Shown here: one piece after another, positions 58,088-64,000 of the stretch
Layout of the letters: every line of letters starts with the position of its first letter
Numbering within the stretch: the stretch's first letter is position 1
Assembly: GCA_950106755.1 (NCBI GenBank)
Contig: OX467087.1
Span: forward strand, 6,514,047-6,578,046
Direction: 5' to 3'
DNA: 64,000 nucleotides
Origin: Climacium dendroides
Taxonomy: Eukaryota > Streptophyta > Bryopsida > Hypnales > Climaciaceae
Notes under the pieces: generated by a model
What the model saw: only the letters and a program-made list of their open reading frames with translations
Told to the model about the DNA's origin: nothing
Databases searched by the model: none
Made by a program: the position numbers and the translations under genes

Positions 58088-61077
58088 AATGAATGCAAGC
58101 ACACGCCTGATTCGAGGTTGCAGGGGCAGCTAGCGGGAGGGCTGTAGGGAAAGAGACGCAAGAAGCAAAGGACCGGTAGCACGATTTTCGCGGTAGAGAG
58201 TTCGAACTCGGGGTGCAGATGACGAGCCAGTTTGCTGTGGCAATCCATGACCAGCGCTTTGCTTTCGTACTCTCGCCGCGGGGCGTGTTAAAAAGCTCAA
58301 GAGTAGCATGCAGGTGAGCCCTTGCCAACTTTGCTCTTGCTCAAATTCGTACATGTCGTAGATGGGTGTTCACATTCCATTGAGGATGTTAAGATTTGTT
58401 TCGGTAGTTTGCTTGATCAATCCTACCGGCGGTGAAATATATGTTACTTGTGCTTTTCTCTCACCAGGAACAGTTCGGTAATTTGGCTTTGGAAGTTTTG
58501 AAAATTTGTGCAAATCTTGTGACCTACAGCTGTTTCGGTTATCGAAGGAATAGCCCGCTTGCGTTCCTTATGTTTGTATCTTATTTTGGATGCTTGCGTG
58601 TTCCAGGAGGAATGGCGTCCGACAGTTTTAGTTTTGGTCATCGCGATGTTTAGGGTCTCTGGAGTATTTGTCAATGGATCTTCGTCGGTACAGGTTCGTA
58701 TTTCCGAGGTTAGCTTTGGAATAGCAATGAGAATCCGCAATTCTTTTTAAGAGTTACGTGCTTGGCCCTTTGATCGAATTTGTGGTGATTTAAGTTTGTC
58801 GTTCCTTCGATAGATTGATGTATGAACACCGCCTTTCTGGCACTAGGTTTTGTGTGCGACTGTGCGATGAGGATGTTTTCTGTGTGTGAAAATTCTGAAG
58901 GAATTTCAATTAAATTGGCAAGTATTTGTTGAAATGGAAAAGATTTGTGCAACTATACGAAATTTGAATCTAGATGTGTCTTAGGTTTTCAAGAAAGAGC
59001 CTCTTTTGCATTTCTTTCTTGGCAATCGAACATTACCAATTGCTCGTGGTGATTAGTGGATTTGAAGCGCCAGACGGCTGGGGCCAAGGGCGGGTTTGTG
59101 CCCGACTCCTAGGTTGCACTTCGGGAGACCACGACACTCGTTCCGTACGATGTGGTTAAAGATCTCTAGGTCAGGAATTCAGGGACTGGATTTGGTGAGG
59201 CTGAGCCCATTATCGCAGTTTGCTTTCTTGTGTTTTTAGCACGGGGTTAACAGTACACTGTTCACTCTTAAACGTCACAGTTGGCCCGCACTCAGGCTGA
59301 GACTTTTCAGTGTTTTCCAAGACTGACGTTTAAGGGTAGTATAAGGCTACTGCTGTAGGGAGCTTTGTTTTGAGCAATTCTTCTACTGAACAACCATCTT
59401 GAATCTAGTGTCTTGATGACCACCGTATCACCCTCTGCTGCTTCGATAAGCTTATTTCGGAACCACGCAAAGTAGCCAGAAAATAAATAGTACCTTTGAA
59501 GCGAATTCTAGCTCTGTCTGCGAGCAGGCAAGTTGGGTGCCGGAGGCTCATCGGATGATTTCACTTGTGCTGCGGAAGTTCGGAGCCCAGAGTGGTCATT
59601 CACGGCACCTCCTCTGCGTTCGCCGTTCCTCCGCTCGTTTCCAAATTAAAGGCGTGTGTTGCAGCCCTTTCCTGAAGAACCGTAGCAAGTGGTAGGGTCC
59701 TTGCACTGGGGTTGCCAGGTCCAGAAGCTTTAGGTCATCAGGGCTGCCACAGCTAGCATACTCATTCGCCCCTTCATGCCTGCGCTGCCACGCACGTGCT
59801 GCGATTGAGTTGCTGTCTCGCCGCGAACCTTTATGCTGAGAATCGCAACACTGGAGTAGGCTTTTCTTCATTGAGCTGAGTCACCACTGTTTTGTAGGCC
59901 CAGCCTAACGATGGTGTAGGTACGCTTTGCCCATTATCTCTGTTCACCGTAAGATGTGTGACGGGGCCCTAAACGTGAATTTTGAGCTTGAAGCTGCTCT
60001 AGTTTCTAGTTGTCTGTGCACCTGGTAATGGGTCGCTGGAGATGGTCGATGTCTGTGACTTTGTGAACCCGTTGTGCATTACATGCCAGAGTTCATTCTT
60101 TCCATCTAGTGTAATCTGCAACTTTTCTCTCTATTTGTGAAGAGATCTCTACTAAATCCTGGCTTCGCCAAAGTGGTCTTCAAATATGATGGAAGTAGTA
60201 ATAGTTCTACATATGAGAAGTTGAAAACAAAGTATTAGCTGTATTAGGTCGGTGATGACATGTACGTCTTATTGTGATGCATGCTCCATATAACCTCAAT
60301 GGAGCCCATTTTTGTGGAGGTGACCACTTACCTTTGGATTTGGAGAGCACCACTATATCTCAGCTCTATGACTTTTCTAGACTCAATTGATAAGGATTTA
60401 TGAGGACCTAGTCATAGAATTTATGTCTAAGCAACATGAAGTAGAGCCTTGTCATGGAAATAACCTTCTCCATTGTTCCCATGTTATTTCTTATCATGAG
60501 GCTTTATTTTCACATTCTTAGTTCCTATCGTTCTTGGCAACCTTTGAATATGGGTAAATGGGTGCTGAGAATGTTAGGCTTTGTATTGTTTATTTATTGT
60601 TTATCTATGCTTAACATACTGTCAAGAACGTTAATCACTAGTTAAGTGAGTTTTGGAGCCGAGGTTAAATTCTTTGCTATTTCAAAAAATTTGGATTGAG
60701 AAATGCATGTTCTTGTTGTTACCTAAGAGATGCTCTGAAATGCTTGTTGCAGTGAAATGGTATTGTAGCTAAAGTGAGATTTGGTGTCTACTACTATGAG
60801 CTAAGTTCAGAATGGATGGAATTTAGAATATCATTGTATTATGGGAAGACAATGATATATTCAAGTTGGAGAAAATGAAAGACCTATTGATCCTCTCTGA
60901 GTTTAAGAAACAAGTATGGATTCGGTGCGTGGTGGTGGTGTTTGATCTGGTTGAAAAAGGTTGCACCCCTAGCTTTGACTACCTCCATTTCATTTTCCAT
61001 CATGTTATAGGAAGATTCTTTTTCTATCTAAAAAGGCTTTAGACTTTTTAGTCTCATGATGAGCTAGAAAGATTGGA
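58088..61077. other. Upstream region of the kinase gene, no supported gene
   Basis: About 3 kb of mixed composition with short frames on both strands that I cannot assign. A short inverted repeat (CTTAAACGTCA...TGACGTTTAAG) lies at 59273-59340. It may contain 5' UTR exons of the gene starting at 61078; no TATA box is convincing. Confidence 0.4.
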
Positions 61078-64000
61078 ATGTCGAAGGTGGCAAACATGTC
61101 AGAGGACTTGCAAAAGGCACGAGTTTTGACAACAAAACTTCCTATTGCAAAATTGATCAAACTTCACCAAGGGCAATGCTCATGGTTGCGAATGAAGGTA
61201 ATGGAGACATTGGACTTAGCAGTGGAAGAGGAAGCATCTTGTAGAAATCCAGCACAGTATAGCAAAGTGTTTCATGAGCTTTTCCAAGTGGTATTTAAAG
61301 TGAAATCCTTTATAGATGACTGTTGCTATAAGAAAGCTAGTGATTTTGTTTTAGCAGCCGTCAAAGTCTTGGCCTACAAAGAAAGGTTCATCAAGTACTT
61401 TGTGGAGTTGGATTGGTGCATATTCTTGATTGAATGTATAAAAGATGCCAAAAGTGATCTAGTGGCCTCTAATAAGTGTGAAGTATTTAAGTGGAAGGAG
61501 AAGGTCAAGTCACTTGTAGAAGAAACCACGACCATAGTAGAGGAGGACTTCAACGATTTCAAAGATGTGCTAAGAAAAGATGTTGAAATTCTTGGCGATC
61601 ACCAAAAAATTTGTGCAACTCTTCTACGTCGTTTTAAGGAAGAGATAGACCCAATGGTCGATGATTTTGGCCTTGAAGTTCCTTGTGATATTGAAAGGAA
61701 AGGAAAATGTATTGGAAAAGGTGGATATGGTAAAGTTTACGATTTCAATTGGAAGGAAACAAAATTTGCCATCAAGATTCCATCAAACAACTCTGAAACT
61801 CTGAATATGGAGGTTGCTATTCTAGAAAAATGTTGTCATCCAAATATTGTGAACTTGATACTATTGCACAAGAATCCAGATGGGAAGCAATTTCTTATGA
61901 TGGAAAAGCTTTCAATGAATTTACTCGACTATTTAAAGTTAGTAGGAAAAGTACCTCTTCTTGAAGCTTTAGACATGATCTTGCAAGTATGTGAAGGCAT
62001 GGATTACTTGAATGATATTCATCATGTTTCTCATAGGGATATGAAACCAGAGAACATATTGGTGAAGCTAGTGAGTGAAGATGGTTGTTCAATTTTGGAG
62101 TTGCAAGTAGCTGATTTCGGATTGGCAAAAGTACGTACAGCAATTGAGAAGTCTTCAAAACAGACTCCAAATGTTGGAACTACAAGGTATAGAGCTCTAG
62201 AGTTGAATAATGCACCTGGTGAAGACAAGATGCGTGGGCAATCAATGAAGGCAAATATGTTCTCATTTGCTGTAACTTGTAGCTGCATCTTAACTAGCTG
62301 TGAGCCTTATGAAGACATAGTGCAAAGCGAAAATGGAATGAAAAAGCTACGGAAGTTTGTAAAGGAAGGTGGTAGACCTACCTTGCCTATTGACTGTCCT
62401 ACTCGATTAACTTCTCTTCTCAAAGAGTGTTGGGATGCAGAGCCTTCCAAACGACCTCCTTCATTCTTTGCAATTTGTGAGAAATTGAGAAAATTGAAGG
62501 CCATGCTTCTCACAGGTGAATACATCTCTTGTAAACTTTCACTGAGTCTTGCATTTTCTATCAAATGACTTGGTATTATGAGAGATTTGTGGGGTTTTGA
62601 TCATCTTCGGACTTTTGAGGGATCAGTTGCACAAACTTCAATTCATAAGTGCTTTTGTTGATGGTGACTATTGAGAACTAATTTGTACCTAGTATTTATA
62701 AACTCGTTGATGTAGGTGATGTTTACAAAGGTGATGTTGATGAAGAAGATCGACTTGGAACAAGTTCTATAGAGGTCAATGCAATTTCTGCCCATATTTT
62801 GTTTAGAGACATACTTTTGTGCCGCGTCTTGTGACGAAGTTTATTTAAGGATTTGGGTATTTTGATGTGATAATTCTTCTATTCTTATTGAAAGCCAACA
62901 TTTCTTCAATCATACTTATGTTTTATTCTTTAAATCAATAACATCCAAGAGCATTTTCTGGTTCATTGTGGACTCACTTTGAATATAGTGTTATGGATAA
63001 CAATATTTTTCCTCTCAGCCCCAAAGAATTGGACACAATTTACTAATTGATTTTATATTATGACCTCTCTCATATGTTAGCACTGTATCCAGTTAAATTT
63101 TGGCTAAATTAGTGTTAAATTGTTTTGGCACAGAATAATAGAGTACCTTTCCAACTTGGTGTTCAACCATTAAGAATCCTTGTCCTAGGGAATGCGAAGG
63201 TAGTGGAAGCAACCTGCATGTCAATATGTAAGGCTTCAAGGTACCTTACAGAAAATCACATTCTCTTAAAAGAAAGTGTGAGTATTTCGCCCCCTATGTG
63301 TTTGTACCAAGATGCAACGAGGAGTAAAGCTAACTACACAGACTACACAGACATTATGGACTTTGTAAAAATGAGAAACAAATGGTGGCACCAAGTGAAT
63401 TTGAAGGCTGCTTGGAAGGAAGACCTATCTTCTTTTTATAAAGATGCTATTCTATTTCCAAATAGCTTGAGGTTACATATGGTGTGGTATGTCTGTAGCA
63501 GTCAAGATGACCTTCTGAATGCCTTGCAATGGGGGGACATCACCAAGAAGCTTAATGGAATTCCATTACAAATCCTAGTGACTGAAACTAATGAGTACAA
63601 GAATATTCTACTATGGAAGCAACGGTTTTTTGGTAGTAGCCAACACGTGGAAGATTCAATCATAAAAGTTGATTTGAAGGATGTTGAAGTGAAGGATAGG
63701 CTTTGGCAAACTTGTTGGAAAATTAAAACAAAAATTCAAATTAAAAATACTGCGACGATCATTAGGTATATCCAAGAGCAATTGGGATCAAGTGGAATAG
63801 TTATTCCTATTGGTATTGTTGCTAGAAGAAGTAAGGAATTTTCAATAAATCAGAGTAAGGAATTCATCCTTAATTTTTTGTGTTCATATTGGGATGTTCC
63901 ACCAAGTTTTGTTGATGTTCTCCCAAGTAGGACAAATTGTCAAGAAGGAACCAAATTTGTTCCATTTTGTTTGAAAGACGCTGCCACCATTTTGTATAGG
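61078..64000 (+). CDS. Protein kinase fused to a GTPase-like domain (partial at window edge)
   Basis: Proposed exons are 61078-62515, 62716-62774 and 63134 to the edge. The GT-AG junctions (ACAG/GTGAAT, TGTAG/GTGATG, GAG/GTCAAT, GGCACAG/AATAAT) keep one frame, giving at least 788 residues. Residues 1-205 are mostly helical, recalling the N-terminal bundle of plant MLKL-like and RPW8-type proteins. Kinase domain about 208-478: glycine loop IGKGGYGKVY (212-221), Lys233 in FAIK, HRDMKPENIL (319-328), DFGLAK (346-351). The APE motif is ALE (YRALEL, about 371-376) and the subdomain IX Asp is Asn (KANMFSFA, about 391-398). The last exon resembles a P-loop GTPase: LRILVLGNAK at about 512-521, but no GKS/T; LHMVWYV at about 612; GIPLQILVTETNE at about 640-653, where TKxD is expected. 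Catalysis by the kinase is plausible, GTP binding unlikely. Cytosolic signalling or immune role is a guess. The 3' end lies beyond the window. Confidence 0.7.

Noticed and set aside
59596..59871. 91-codon minus-strand frame
   Set aside because: No recognisable motif, conserved context or splice signals; likely chance.
61078..62568. Calling the kinase MLKL
   Set aside because: Only a helical N-terminus is suggestive; HRD and DFG are intact and a GTPase-like part follows, unlike MLKL.

Overview
The window is nuclear DNA of a land plant. Two host-type genes are split by GT-AG introns. The transposon mix (Ty3/gypsy, CACTA, PIF/Harbinger, pogo/Tigger, hAT-like and smaller terminal-inverted-repeat elements), the long AT-rich satellites and the AT-rich spacers are all plant-like. 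The kinase family at the right edge and the Crinkler-type gene make me lean towards a bryophyte or another non-seed plant, but that is an inference, not a recognised species.

Left block (1-16.9 kb). A decayed Ty3/gypsy pol gene (RT, RNase H, integrase) has been hit repeatedly by LTR elements. Target-site duplications let me define exact insertions: 543-3932, 7082-11237 and 12236-15957 (3.4-4.2 kb, TG...CA ends) and 5042-6334 (1.29 kb). The three large ones look like solo LTRs that each carry their own ~550-aa ORF with an LTR-internal promoter. A fourth, antisense copy of the same LTR (pieces at 6962-7081, 11238-12235, 15958-16884) served as target for two of the others. The CCGGA/TCCGG motif is strikingly over-represented through this block.

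Middle block (17-38 kb). A CACTA-type element with an internal fold-back (17198-18409) is followed by a complete-ended PIF/Harbinger element (20198-26968) with a Myb/SANT ORF and a DDE transposase. All catalytic residues remain, but the ORFs carry in-frame TAG codons. The element sits about 250 bp upstream of an intact, intronless 876-aa Crinkler-type P-loop NTPase/REase-like gene (27223-29853). Next come an N-terminally truncated DNA polymerase eta gene in many exons (30653-33123), an LRR gene broken by one TGA (33884-35236) and a hAT-like MITE.

Satellite block (40.0-48.6 kb). About 15 copies of a 193-bp repeat, with signs of a 774-bp higher-order unit, abut about 70 copies of an unrelated 82-bp repeat. 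The second array ends inside a Tigger-type transposon remnant.

Right block (49-64 kb). AT-rich spacer with several MITEs, a second 1.29-kb solo LTR in inverse orientation, a TIR element with a perfect 80-bp palindrome, and finally a multi-exon gene (61078 to the window edge). It encodes a helical N-terminus, a Ser/Thr kinase domain and a GTPase-like domain whose nucleotide-binding motifs are degenerate. No rRNA, tRNA or CRISPR feature was found.
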